A DNA stretch of 10,734 nucleotides from DAISIL01 sp036822015 (lineage in GTDB: Bacteria > Bacteroidota > Bacteroidia > Cytophagales > Bernardetiaceae). A program made the position numbers and the translations under genes. The stretch lies in contig DAISIL010000080.1 of the NCBI GenBank assembly GCA_036822015.1, positions 1 through 10,734 of the forward strand, written 5' to 3'. This document shows positions 1 through 6,026 of this stretch, piece by piece (position 1 is the stretch's first letter; each line of letters starts with the position of its first letter). Below the pieces are notes generated by a model. The model made no database searches, was not told the DNA's origin, and saw nothing but the letters and a program-made list of their open reading frames with translations.

Positions 1-1780
1 CTGCAAGGGCATAAAAGTTTTGCCAGTCTTGTTCGCGCCCGAAGGTAGTGGCCCGTTCGCGGCGGCCGTTGAGTTGGAGGTGATAGCGTTGGCGCAGGGC
101 ATAGCTGACCCAGGCATTGAAGCCACCGAAGGCGTACTGCTGGGCTTGCCAGGGTGGGCGGCTGCCACCGCTGACGCGCTCTCGGATGGTATCGGCGGCG
201 TAGTGCTGGTAGTCGGCTGAGAGCTGGTAGGTGATCCGGTGCTGATGCTGCTGGTGCTGCCCGAGGAGTTCGAGGGCAGCGCGGGCGGTGTGGGCTTGTA
301 CGTGGCGTGTGTAGTCGCGTCCGTCGGGCTGGCCGAGGAGGGTGTTTGGGGCATGGCTCACGTTTTCAAATTGCCGCAAAAAATCTCCCCCCAAAACGGC
401 GGCCGCCGTAAGCCAGTCCTTGATCTGGTATTGCCCCCGAAACGTCCCCATGACGCGATAGCGGCGGTAGGTATCCTTTGTGCCGTCGTCCTCAAAGAGG
501 GCATTGTAGGCGTAGGTGTTTGGGTTGGGCAGTCCGGTTTCGGGGTCTCGGTCAGGGGTAGAGGGTATCTGGGTCAGGAGGTTGAGCGGTGAGGTCTGGG
601 CTTGTAAGCGATTGAGATGCAGATAGCTGCCCGCGAGTTGGAAGGCGATACTGGCGCGCTCTCCCAGGTGTTGTTGGGCGGCAGTACGGAGGTGGATGTG
701 CTGCTGGTCGTGGTTTTGGACAAAAGCAGAGACCTGTCCCAGGGAAAGATCAGCCGTAAAATAACCACTGCTATCCCGTCGAGAAAAGCCGACATCGGCC
801 CGCTGAAAAAATCCGGTGCGGTAGGGGAACTGATCCCAACCCGTCTCTGTGGAGTCGTTGATGCGATAGATACGCCTAAAAAATTCGATTTGATCGGGAT
901 TGAAGCCAGCATTTTGGGCAGCTTCCGTGAAGAGTTCCTGGTACTGCTGCGCCGAAAGCATCGCCGGACGGACACTCGGCCGTGTAATGCCTCCCTGGTA
1001 GCCTGCCCGCCAGCTTTGTCCGGCCTCGGGTGGGCGGAGCGTGTTCAGGGATAGGATGCCGTTGCCGCCGCGTGCGCCCCAATGTGCCGCCAGGGGAGCG
1101 TCCTGATGTACTTGCACCTGCCCAAAAGCCGCTGCGGGAAAATCCAGCAGGGGATGGACGGTGGGATGGCTTTCTAGCCCCAGGGGTGTCTGCCAAATCG
1201 GCAGCCCGTCGATGACCAGCAGCGGTTGCCCGTGCGCGTAGAGGCTGTTGGGGCCTCGGATATGTAGCCGTGGGGCAGCCTCCAGCCACCCCCCTCCGGA
1301 CTGTATCCAAAGCCCACCCAGGCTTCCCTGCCAGCGATCCTCGGGACGAGATGCTGCGCCGTCTTCGATCAAATAGCCCACCTGATCCAGACGATCACCA
1401 TAGCCCAACGCGGGAAAGGCTCCCACAGGCGAAAGACTATCAAGTAGCCCCATCATCCCTGACCGAAGCCGAACGGCAAAGGACGGACGGCTTTTGCGGG
1501 AGAGTCGGTAGCGTTGGGGCTGATAGCCCTCCCGAAAGATATACAGATCGGCATTGCGCTGAAAACGAACCCGATAGTAGCCCGCACTGTCAGCAAGATA
1601 CTGATCCAAAGTATCGCCCTTGTAGATCACCACCGCCCGAGCGTCAGTCAGGAAAAGCCCGCCTTCAAAGCCGCTTACTTGCCCCTCAACATAGGATTGC
1701 CCAAAACTTTTTTGGCAAAAAAACAGTAAAACAAAAAAAATCGACCCGACAAAAAAACGAAGATAAGGCCAGTTTGCCAT
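1..1780 (-). CDS. TonB-dependent receptor, SusC/RagA-like, N-terminal part (3' end outside window)
   Basis: Outer-membrane active transporter, probably for a large nutrient such as an oligosaccharide, peptide or chelate; the substrate cannot be read from sequence. I translated the complement by hand from the ATG at 1780 to base 1 and found no stop (593 codons). Residues 1-27 form a Phe-rich signal peptide ending near SFGQ. Residues about 31-101 resemble the carboxypeptidase-regulatory-like beta domain of Bacteroidota receptors. The plug follows, with HIRGPNSLYAHGQPLLVIDG at about 172-191 and GARGGNGILSLNT at about 235-247. Beta-barrel-like sequence rich in aromatic and charged residues follows. 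The plug is divergent from textbook SusC, so RagA/SusC-like is safer than SusC. The C-terminal barrel, and any SusD partner that would follow it, lie off the left edge. The signal-peptide codons contain several homopolymer runs. Confidence 0.9.
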   Translation of the reverse strand, partial: MANWPYLRFFVGSIFFVLLFFCQKSFGQSYVEGQVSGFEGGLFLTDARAVVIYKGDTLDQYLADSAGYYRVRFQRNADLYIFREGYQPQRYRLSRKSRPSFAVRLRSGMMGLLDSLSPVGAFPALGYGDRLDQVGYLIEDGAASRPEDRWQGSLGGLWIQSGGGWLEAAPRLHIRGPNSLYAHGQPLLVIDGLPIWQTPLGLESHPTVHPLLDFPAAAFGQVQVHQDAPLAAHWGARGGNGILSLNTLRPPEAGQSWRAGYQGGITRPSVRPAMLSAQQYQELFTEAAQNAGFNPDQIEFFRRIYRINDSTETGWDQFPYRTGFFQRADVGFSRRDSSGYFTADLSLGQVSAFVQNHDQQHIHLRTAAQQHLGERASIAFQLAGSYLHLNRLQAQTSPLNLLTQIPSTPDRDPETGLPNPNTYAYNALFEDDGTKDTYRRYRVMGTFRGQYQIKDWLTAAAVLGGDFLRQFENVSHAPNTLLGQPDGRDYTRHVQAHTARAALELLGQHQQHQHRITYQLSADYQHYAADTIRERVSGGSRPPWQAQQYAFGGFNAWVSYALRQRYHLQLNGRRERATTFGREQDWQNFYALA

Positions 1781-1789
1781 CGGAAAACG

Positions 1790-1797
1790 TATATTTG
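1790..1797 (+). promoter_or_regulatory. Predicted -7 element for the secreted propeller-like gene
   Basis: TATATTTG is an exact match to the Bacteroidota -7 consensus TAnnTTTG and ends 21 bp before the ATG at 1819. No TTG is seen at a good -33 distance (the nearest TTTG, 1773-1776, is too close), so this is a partial promoter. It lies in the 38-bp gap shared with the divergent receptor gene. On the minus strand, TACATTTA at 1810-1803 is a 7/8 match that could serve the receptor. Confidence 0.45.
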
Positions 1798-1818
1798 AAA
1801 AGTAAATGTAAAATTTTT

Positions 1819-3000
1819 ATGGGACGTTTAGGGCTGTTGATCGGGTTTTTTTGGCTATTGATCGGGATTTCTTTGCGCGGGCAAGATACCCTTGTCATTT
1901 GGAGCGACACCTTGGAGGCCAACTGGCTGTTGCGTCCGCAGTCGCATCCCATGATACGCGCCGATACGACGGGCGTTTATCTGGCGGCTACCTTCATGGA
2001 TACCCTCCTGACCACTTTTGATCCGCCCACACGCAGCAAGGGCATGTACGATGCCGTCTTGCTCAAATACGATGCCCTCGGAAAAATCGCCTGGCGACAC
2101 CTGATCCAAAACACCGATGACCTCATCACGGGGCATCTCAAACGATTTCCTTCCGGCGAACTCATCCTGGTTGGTTATTGTGAGGATTCCTGCCAAATTG
2201 CGGGCATTCGCTCCTGGGAGCGCGGCGTGTTTGCCCTCGGTTTTTCGGGACAGGGGCAACTCCAATACCTCACCGAGCGTTCGCTCCGCGATCATGTTTT
2301 CCCCGACCTGGATCCGCAGCACAACCTCTACCTAGCCCAGTCGTACATTGACTCCATCCGCCTAGACCCCGAACATCTTTACGTGGATAAGTCGAAGTAC
2401 CGCAATAGCTTGCTAGCCGTCTTTACGGCCAAGAACCAACTCCGCTGGTGCCATCTCCTGGATACCATCCCCGATTTTTACCGCACGGGCGGGCTGTATG
2501 CTCATGGCGTGGCCGTCGATGAGCGCGGACGGGTCTTTGTGGCGGGTTATTTTGAGGATGCTCCCTTTTTGCACAAAGACCATTTGCGGGGTTTTTATGC
2601 CCGAGATTTGTTCTTGGCAGCTTACTCACCCCAGGGTAAGCACCTCTGGACGAGCCAGTTGAGTGCCTCCCCTCGCGACTTTTTTCTCTACTCGATGTAC
2701 TACCGCTACGACATGGGGCGGCTCATCATCGAGACCCGATCCAGGGAACGGGACAGCGGGATGCCCGATTTGCATCATCGCTTTTCGGTTTCGCCCAGCG
2801 GTGCTGATGTGGTGCAAGACCTCTTTGAGCTGACCCCCGAGCAGCAAAACATGCCCGCCGATGCAGTCCATGATTTGATTCCGCTCCCCGATGGTTCTTT
2901 TTATCAACTGGACTTGCGCTCTGATCGCCGACTGGTCATCAGTCGTCTTCATATTCACTTCACCGAAAAAATCGTATCCAAAGCCTCGGGCAATCCCTAA
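1819..3000 (+). CDS. Secreted repeat protein, probable beta-propeller (SBBP-like), function unknown
   Basis: A 393-residue exported protein. Residues 1-22 (basic start, hydrophobic core, then RGQ before D) form a signal peptide without a lipobox Cys. The mature part repeats a unit of about 58-66 residues: a strand of the form DAVLLKYDALGKIAW (near residue 76), then FALGFSGQGQLQY (136), LLAVFTAKNQLRW (196), DLFLAAYSPQGKHLW (262) and a weaker copy near 320. These are followed by segments such as GRVFVAGYF. This is the pattern of SBBP-type propeller proteins common in Bacteroidota, and at least four to five blades are visible. No type IX secretion C-terminal sorting domain is evident. The same frame stays open back to 1270, but that stretch is antisense to the receptor; the ATG at 1819 is chosen because it starts the signal peptide just after a good -7 box. 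The ligand or partner is unknown. Divergence from the receptor may mean a shared surface role. Confidence 0.8.
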   Translation: MGRLGLLIGFFWLLIGISLRGQDTLVIWSDTLEANWLLRPQSHPMIRADTTGVYLAATFMDTLLTTFDPPTRSKGMYDAVLLKYDALGKIAWRHLIQNTDDLITGHLKRFPSGELILVGYCEDSCQIAGIRSWERGVFALGFSGQGQLQYLTERSLRDHVFPDLDPQHNLYLAQSYIDSIRLDPEHLYVDKSKYRNSLLAVFTAKNQLRWCHLLDTIPDFYRTGGLYAHGVAVDERGRVFVAGYFEDAPFLHKDHLRGFYARDLFLAAYSPQGKHLWTSQLSASPRDFFLYSMYYRYDMGRLIIETRSRERDSGMPDLHHRFSVSPSGADVVQDLFELTPEQQNMPADAVHDLIPLPDGSFYQLDLRSDRRLVISRLHIHFTEKIVSKASGNP

Positions 3001-3011
3001 AAAATCATCCC

Positions 3012-3019
3012 TATCTTTG
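3012..3019 (+). promoter_or_regulatory. Predicted -7 element for dut
   Basis: TATCTTTG matches TAnnTTTG exactly and lies 18 bp upstream of the dut ATG, in the 37-bp gap after the preceding stop codon. No convincing -33 TTG is seen. It suggests that dut can be transcribed on its own, in addition to any readthrough from the upstream gene. Confidence 0.45.
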
Positions 3020-3037
3020 CCCACAAAAAGCCACCGG

Positions 3038-3472
3038 ATGAACATTCAGGTTATCAATCGCAGCCAACACCCACTCCCCGAGTACCAAACCGCCCAAGCT
3101 GCTGGGATGGATTTGCGGGCCAGCCTTACCCAGCCACTGTGCCTGCGGCCCTCCCAACGCCAACTCATCCCGACGGGTATTTTTGTGGCTATCCCCGAGG
3201 GGTTTCATGCCGAGGTGCGTCCCCGTAGTGGGCTTGCCCTCCGGCATGGGCTAACGGTCTTGAATGCCCCCGGCACCATTGATGCCGACTACCGAGGGGA
3301 GATCAAGGTCTTGCTCATCAATCTGGGCGATAAAGAAGTATGGATCGAAGACGGCGACCGCATCGCTCAACTCGTCGTGGTGGCACAAGCCCGCGTGGCC
3401 TGGATACCCGTAGAGACCCTCGAGAACACCCTGCGCGGTGGTAGTGGCTACGGCAGCACCGGCGAACGCTAA
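3038..3472 (+). CDS. dut: Deoxyuridine 5'-triphosphate nucleotidohydrolase (dUTPase)
   Basis: Hydrolyses dUTP to dUMP and pyrophosphate in the cytoplasm. This keeps uracil out of DNA and supplies dUMP for thymidylate synthesis. The 144-residue length is normal for the trimeric family. All five motifs are visible: AGMDLRA (22-28), RPRSGLA (61-67), the motif with catalytic Asp GTIDADYRG (79-87, D82), GDRIAQLVV (106-114) and the glycine-rich C-terminal GGSGYGSTG (134-142), where Tyr138 stands at the usual uracil-stacking Phe position. The frame continues upstream of 3038, but ATG 3038 gives the family's usual N-terminus and follows a -7 box. The gene converges on the flavin reductase gene, and the two stop codons share bases in CTAA (3469-3472). 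Confidence 0.96.
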   Translation: MNIQVINRSQHPLPEYQTAQAAGMDLRASLTQPLCLRPSQRQLIPTGIFVAIPEGFHAEVRPRSGLALRHGLTVLNAPGTIDADYRGEIKVLLINLGDKEVWIEDGDRIAQLVVVAQARVAWIPVETLENTLRGGSGYGSTGER

Positions 3473-4311
3473 GCCTCCGTAAGCAAGACCTTCCAGGCGG
3501 CCAGCAGATGCCCCGCCCGAAGGTAAGCCTGGGCTTGCACGTGATCCCGGGGCGTGATGGTAAGATCAACGGCCGCCAACTCCTCCGCTGTCGGTAGTTG
3601 GTCGCGATTGGCCAGGCGGGCCAGGTCATTGCCTGTTAGGATTTGGCTGTTTTTGATGTGATCTGGTAAGGCATCAATGCCGATACTTTGGGTAGCGGGT
3701 TTTTCGACTTCAAAAAGGGCATCGCCGGCAGCCCGAGCATACCAGGCTCCACCCATGCGCCCTACCAGGTCGATGCGGTGCGGGTCAATTTGTCCGTGTT
3801 CATCCAGGATGGCAGGGTCAATGTGTAACCAGATGACCTCAGCTACGATCAAGTTGCCGGCCCCTCCTGCCTCTCCCAGGGCGATGATCTCCTTGATGCG
3901 GCACTCCATCTGCACCGGAGATTCTTTGACGCGCGGCGGTCGGACATGCTCCGAGGGGATAGCCGTTAGCCCTGCCTTGATAAACTCATCTACGCCCGTG
4001 GGGTACTCCGTGCTGGCCAGGGAGGCCTGCTCTACCAGGGCGTAATTGACGACGTTAATGACCACCTCACCGGTGGCGTGGGCGTTGGAAAGGGTATCTT
4101 TGGTGGTGTTGTCGCGGACGCGACGGGCAGGCGAAAAAATCACCGTCGGGGGATTGGAGCTGAATACATTAAAAAAACTGAACGGGCTTAGGTTGGCGCG
4201 TCCTTCGGCATCGCAGGTGCTGGCAAAGGCAATAGGGCGCGGCCCGATGGCTCCCAGTAGGTGGCCATGCAAGGCACGGGTGCTGATGGCTTGGGGGTCA
4301 AGGCTTAGCAT
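3469..4311 (-). CDS. Flavin reductase-family (FMN-binding split-barrel) protein
   Basis: A 280-residue cytoplasmic flavoprotein of the DIM6/NTAB flavin reductase-like family. These proteins bind FMN in a split beta-barrel; some supply reduced flavin to monooxygenases, others have unknown substrates. Residues 1 to about 205 hold the domain, with GPRPIAFAST (23-32) followed by NLSPFSFFNVFSSNPP (40-55) and VIFSPARR, the usual flavin-phosphate-binding stretch. An acidic-to-neutral extension (about 206-280, including NSQILTGNDLARL) follows. I believe it is common in Bacteroidota members, so it is probably not a recent fusion. It is downstream of the MaoC-type gene with a 4-bp gap, so the two are almost certainly co-transcribed. 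The electron donor and client enzyme are unknown. The stop codon overlaps the dut stop on the other strand. Confidence 0.88.
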   Translation of the reverse strand: MLSLDPQAISTRALHGHLLGAIGPRPIAFASTCDAEGRANLSPFSFFNVFSSNPPTVIFSPARRVRDNTTKDTLSNAHATGEVVINVVNYALVEQASLASTEYPTGVDEFIKAGLTAIPSEHVRPPRVKESPVQMECRIKEIIALGEAGGAGNLIVAEVIWLHIDPAILDEHGQIDPHRIDLVGRMGGAWYARAAGDALFEVEKPATQSIGIDALPDHIKNSQILTGNDLARLANRDQLPTAEELAAVDLTITPRDHVQAQAYLRAGHLLAAWKVLLTEA

Positions 4312-4315
4312 AGGC

Positions 4316-4735
4316 TCAGAAACGGTTGTTGTTCATCAGTTCGGCTACGCCACGCAGGGTGATTTTATCCTTTGCGATGTCTTTGATCTCCGAGGCGATG
4401 ATACCCCGATGGCGTTCGGGATTGACTTCTTGTACCGTAAAGGTGGCTTCGTACTCGGTATCGACGGTCATGGGGCGCAAAAAACTTAACTCTTGCTTGA
4501 GGTAGATCGTGCCTTCGCCCGGGAAAAGCGTTCCGAATACCTTAGAGAACACACTGGCACCCAGGAAGCCGTGCATGATGGGCTGCTTAAACATCGTCTG
4601 GGCAGCATACTCGGGGTCTAAATGCACGGGGTTTTTGTCGCCACTGACTTCGGCAAAAGCCACTACGTCATCCTGAGAAAAGGAAAAGCGATGCACAAAC
4701 GTATCGCCGGCTTTGAGTTGTTCGGTCGTACTCAC
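4316..4735 (-). CDS. MaoC-like hotdog-fold dehydratase, (R)-specific enoyl-CoA hydratase type
   Basis: A 139-residue single hotdog-domain protein expected to add water reversibly to trans-2-enoyl-CoA (PhaJ-like) or a related acyl thioester in the cytoplasm. The hydratase signature is clear: FAEVSGDKNPVHLDPEYA (27-44), with the catalytic dyad Asp33 and His38. It is followed by IMHGFLGASVFSKVFG and a C-terminal strand region with LSFLRPM. The start codon is GTG at 4735: an in-frame TAA lies 18 bp upstream with no ATG between, and the next Met would remove the signature. It is the first gene of a two-gene operon with the flavin reductase. The pairing might reflect acyl-CoA or aromatic metabolism, but nothing here fixes the pathway. 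Its promoter spans the edge of the left 50-bp repeat. Confidence 0.9.
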   Translation of the reverse strand: MSTTEQLKAGDTFVHRFSFSQDDVVAFAEVSGDKNPVHLDPEYAAQTMFKQPIMHGFLGASVFSKVFGTLFPGEGTIYLKQELSFLRPMTVDTEYEATFTVQEVNPERHRGIIASEIKDIAKDKITLRGVAELMNNNRF

Positions 4736-4769
4736 GGGATAAGGAAGGGGTTAAGTGAAAATGACTACC

Positions 4770-4801
4770 GAAAGATACGCAAGGATACGGGGCCAAACAA
4801 A
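4770..4801 (-). promoter_or_regulatory. Predicted maoC-operon promoter across the left repeat edge
   Basis: On the minus strand TATCTTTC (4777-4770) is a 7/8 match to TAnnTTTG. TTTG at 4801-4798 lies 20 bp upstream, within the normal -33 to -7 spacing. The -33 element and the first half of the -7 are inside the 50-bp repeat; the TTTC half comes from the left flank. In the right repeat copy the same position reads TATCCCTC, so the element exists only at the left copy. Confidence 0.5.
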
Positions 4802-4823
4802 AGCTAGGTCAAAAATTGTGAAA
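4774..4823 (+). repeat. Left copy of the 50-bp direct repeat flanking the R-M cassette
   Basis: This stretch begins GATACGCAAGGATACG and ends CAAAAATTGTGAAA. It is identical over all 50 bases to 6915-6964 in the same orientation. Identity stops sharply at both ends: the preceding base is A here and G there, and the following sequence is GATGTC here and TCACCC there. It lies between the maoC-like gene and the nuclease stop codon, 27 bp from the latter. Within it GATACG occurs twice, 10 bp apart. Confidence 0.97.
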
Positions 4824-4850
4824 GATGTCATTGTTCAGGGTAGCCACGGA

Positions 4851-5684
4851 TTATATCGCCATCCATTCAGCAACCAAAGCAGGGATTCTTGTTTCTACCT
4901 CACGGCCAACAACCACTTCATCAACCAGACCCATATGTACAATATCAACCATCCTACATAAGTAAGATTTTCCCATCTTCCACCACGTGTAGTGTGCGTC
5001 AATGAAGAGGTAGTGTTTGATATGGATGTTTAGATTTTTACGTACCTCCTCAAGTTCATATCCATCTAGCATGGTCTCATAGACACCGTCAGCAATGCGG
5101 CTACCGAAGGTTGTGGTATGGTAATATTCTTTGATTTCCCAGACAGCAACCGGATCAATAGCATTAGGATATGCTCCATCAAGCCTACGCGAGAGGGTAC
5201 GGACAGGAAAATTGTCTTTGGTGATAGCTGTTAGTTCCCGTGGGTCAGGGTTAAATGATAATCCTCCAAGTCCTTCAAATATTAACATATTGACTATGCC
5301 TATCAGGAAATTGTAGTTTTTCTTAGCTCCTTTCTGCTTATTCATAGGTAAGAGTGAAACCGGTGGATTAACCCTTACTTTGATTTTGTTGAATAGTGCC
5401 TCTGCCTCTGTGGCATCAAGTAAATGCGGCTCTACTTCATTGTTGAGCAGGTCAGACCGAAACCGATAATAGTCCATTATGTGCTGTCCAAACTTTGTCA
5501 GTAACATGTCCTGATCGACGAGTCTTGTATGATGGAGCCCTTCGCGACCAAAGGCAGCTACTATATCTTGTGCTGTGGGGACGATGAAGTTTGGCTGAGG
5601 GGTCTTACTTGATGCTCGTTCGTGGTATCCGAGCCTTTGATTGAGCAATCGTACAACAGACCAGAACTCTTGTGTCTGGTTCAC
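4851..5684 (-). CDS. Putative type II restriction endonuclease, PD-(D/E)XK-like
   Basis: A 277-residue protein that I cannot assign to a named restriction enzyme family. The nuclease call rests on position and a plausible catalytic core. It is co-transcribed with a small Xre regulator and divergent from a DNA adenine methyltransferase. It contains LSRRLDGAYPNAIDPVAVWEIKEYY: acidic D169 (or D177) followed by E183-I-K185 in a hydrophobic strand, as in PD-(D/E)XK sites, with E137 as a possible earlier acidic residue. The stretch after it (TTFGSRIADGVYETMLDGYE, 191-210) is striking but not one I can name. The start is GTG at 5684, overlapping the regulator's TGA by 4 bp (GTGA), so translation is probably coupled. 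The stop is followed by 27 bp and then the repeat. If it is a nuclease, it would cut the unmethylated sequence that the neighbouring methyltransferase protects; specificity is unknown. Confidence 0.68.
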   Translation of the reverse strand: MNQTQEFWSVVRLLNQRLGYHERASSKTPQPNFIVPTAQDIVAAFGREGLHHTRLVDQDMLLTKFGQHIMDYYRFRSDLLNNEVEPHLLDATEAEALFNKIKVRVNPPVSLLPMNKQKGAKKNYNFLIGIVNMLIFEGLGGLSFNPDPRELTAITKDNFPVRTLSRRLDGAYPNAIDPVAVWEIKEYYHTTTFGSRIADGVYETMLDGYELEEVRKNLNIHIKHYLFIDAHYTWWKMGKSYLCRMVDIVHMGLVDEVVVGREVETRIPALVAEWMAI

Positions 5685-5944
5685 AAATTTAGGGGTCTGG
5701 TCTCATCTATGTATTTTTCTAGTTCTTTGATGACCTGCATCAAGTCCACCTCAAGTGCTTGACAGATGTCGCGGAGTTCTATGATGTCAAGCCTTCGCTC
5801 ACCGCTTTCTATTTTGCTGATGAAAGACTGGTGGACACCGAGTTTATCCGCTAACTCGCCCTGCTTAAGCCCTGCATTGGATCGCATTCCGTAAAGTATT
5901 TTCAGTAGGATGTGATACTCGTATCTATGGGTGGACTTTTTCAT
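5681..5944 (-). CDS. Xre-family HTH regulator, probable R-M controller (C) protein
   Basis: An 87-residue DNA-binding protein with an HTH_3/Xre fold. The helix-turn-helix spans about residues 24-57 (AGLKQGELADKLGVHQSFIS followed by KIESGERRL). It has a short Lys-rich N-terminus and an acidic helical tail. Size, fold and gene order match C proteins of type II R-M systems, which lie just upstream of the nuclease gene, overlap it, and activate then repress it. That behaviour delays nuclease production until the methyltransferase has modified the host DNA. It overlaps the nuclease start by 4 bp. An inverted repeat that could be its operator lies 28 bp upstream of its start. I see no canonical C-box, so its binding site is an inference. 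It could instead be a plain repressor. Confidence 0.8.
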   Translation of the reverse strand: MKKSTHRYEYHILLKILYGMRSNAGLKQGELADKLGVHQSFISKIESGERRLDIIELRDICQALEVDLMQVIKELEKYIDETRPLNL

Positions 5945-5953
5945 GCCGAAAAA

Positions 5954-5983
5954 TATATCCTAAAATTGTATATCCCAAATTGG
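5954..5983 (+). repeat. Two imperfect tandem 15-bp units next to the operator
   Basis: TATATCCTAAAATTG (5954-5968) is followed directly by TATATCCCAAATTGG (5969-5983), with 12 of 15 positions the same. The second unit covers most of the perfect inverted repeat. This resembles a pair of tandem operators, one strong and one weak, as C proteins often use for cooperative binding. Confidence 0.55.
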
Positions 5984-5986
5984 GAT
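5972..5986. promoter_or_regulatory. Perfect inverted repeat, candidate operator
   Basis: ATCCCAA, a central A, then TTGGGAT: seven-base arms that are exact reverse complements. It lies between the divergent regulator and methyltransferase genes and overlaps both predicted -33 elements. It is a natural site for a dimeric Xre protein. It is too short and AT-rich, and too far from a gene end, to be a terminator. Confidence 0.6.
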
Positions 5987-6026
5987 TGTTGAGCAAAAAG
6001 AATTAGTTTGCGTACAAAAAAGAATA

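Larger units (their letters stand above)
5945..6026. promoter_or_regulatory. Divergent control region of the R-M system
   Basis: This 82-bp AT-rich region separates the regulator and methyltransferase starts. Predicted regulator promoter (minus): TTTG at 5979-5976, 18 bp, then TATATTTT at 5957-5950; transcription would begin at or next to the ATG at 5944, giving an almost leaderless message. Predicted methyltransferase promoter (plus): TTG at 5980-5982, 20 bp, then TTAGTTTG at 6003-6010. Both -33 elements fall inside the inverted repeat 5972-5986. The -7 boxes are 7/8 matches, so these are reasonable but unproven. Confidence 0.5.

Noticed and set aside
876..1310. Minus-strand open frame of 144 codons within the receptor region
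   Set aside because: It is in a different frame from the continuous receptor reading frame and gives an Arg/Pro/Gly-rich translation with no recognisable domain; it is a shadow.
1270..1818. Open frame continuing upstream of the secreted propeller protein, adding 183 N-terminal residues
   Set aside because: It is antisense to the receptor's signal peptide and plug codons, has a Pro/Arg/Ser-rich low-information translation, and would bury the clear signal peptide that begins at 1819.
3674..3696. Flavin reductase C-terminal extension (from about residue 206) as a novel fusion
   Set aside because: The NSQILTGNDLARL-type tail seems to be a regular part of Bacteroidota members of this family, so it is not evidence of a new fusion.
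4755..4961. Small plus-strand open frame crossing the left repeat
   Set aside because: It overlaps the nuclease gene antisense, has no promoter and no recognisable content, and depends on repeat sequence only.
5681..5944. Xre protein and downstream gene as a toxin-antitoxin pair
   Set aside because: The downstream protein is 277 residues with a nuclease-like core and sits opposite a cognate methyltransferase; this fits an R-M operon far better than a HigA/HipB-type module.
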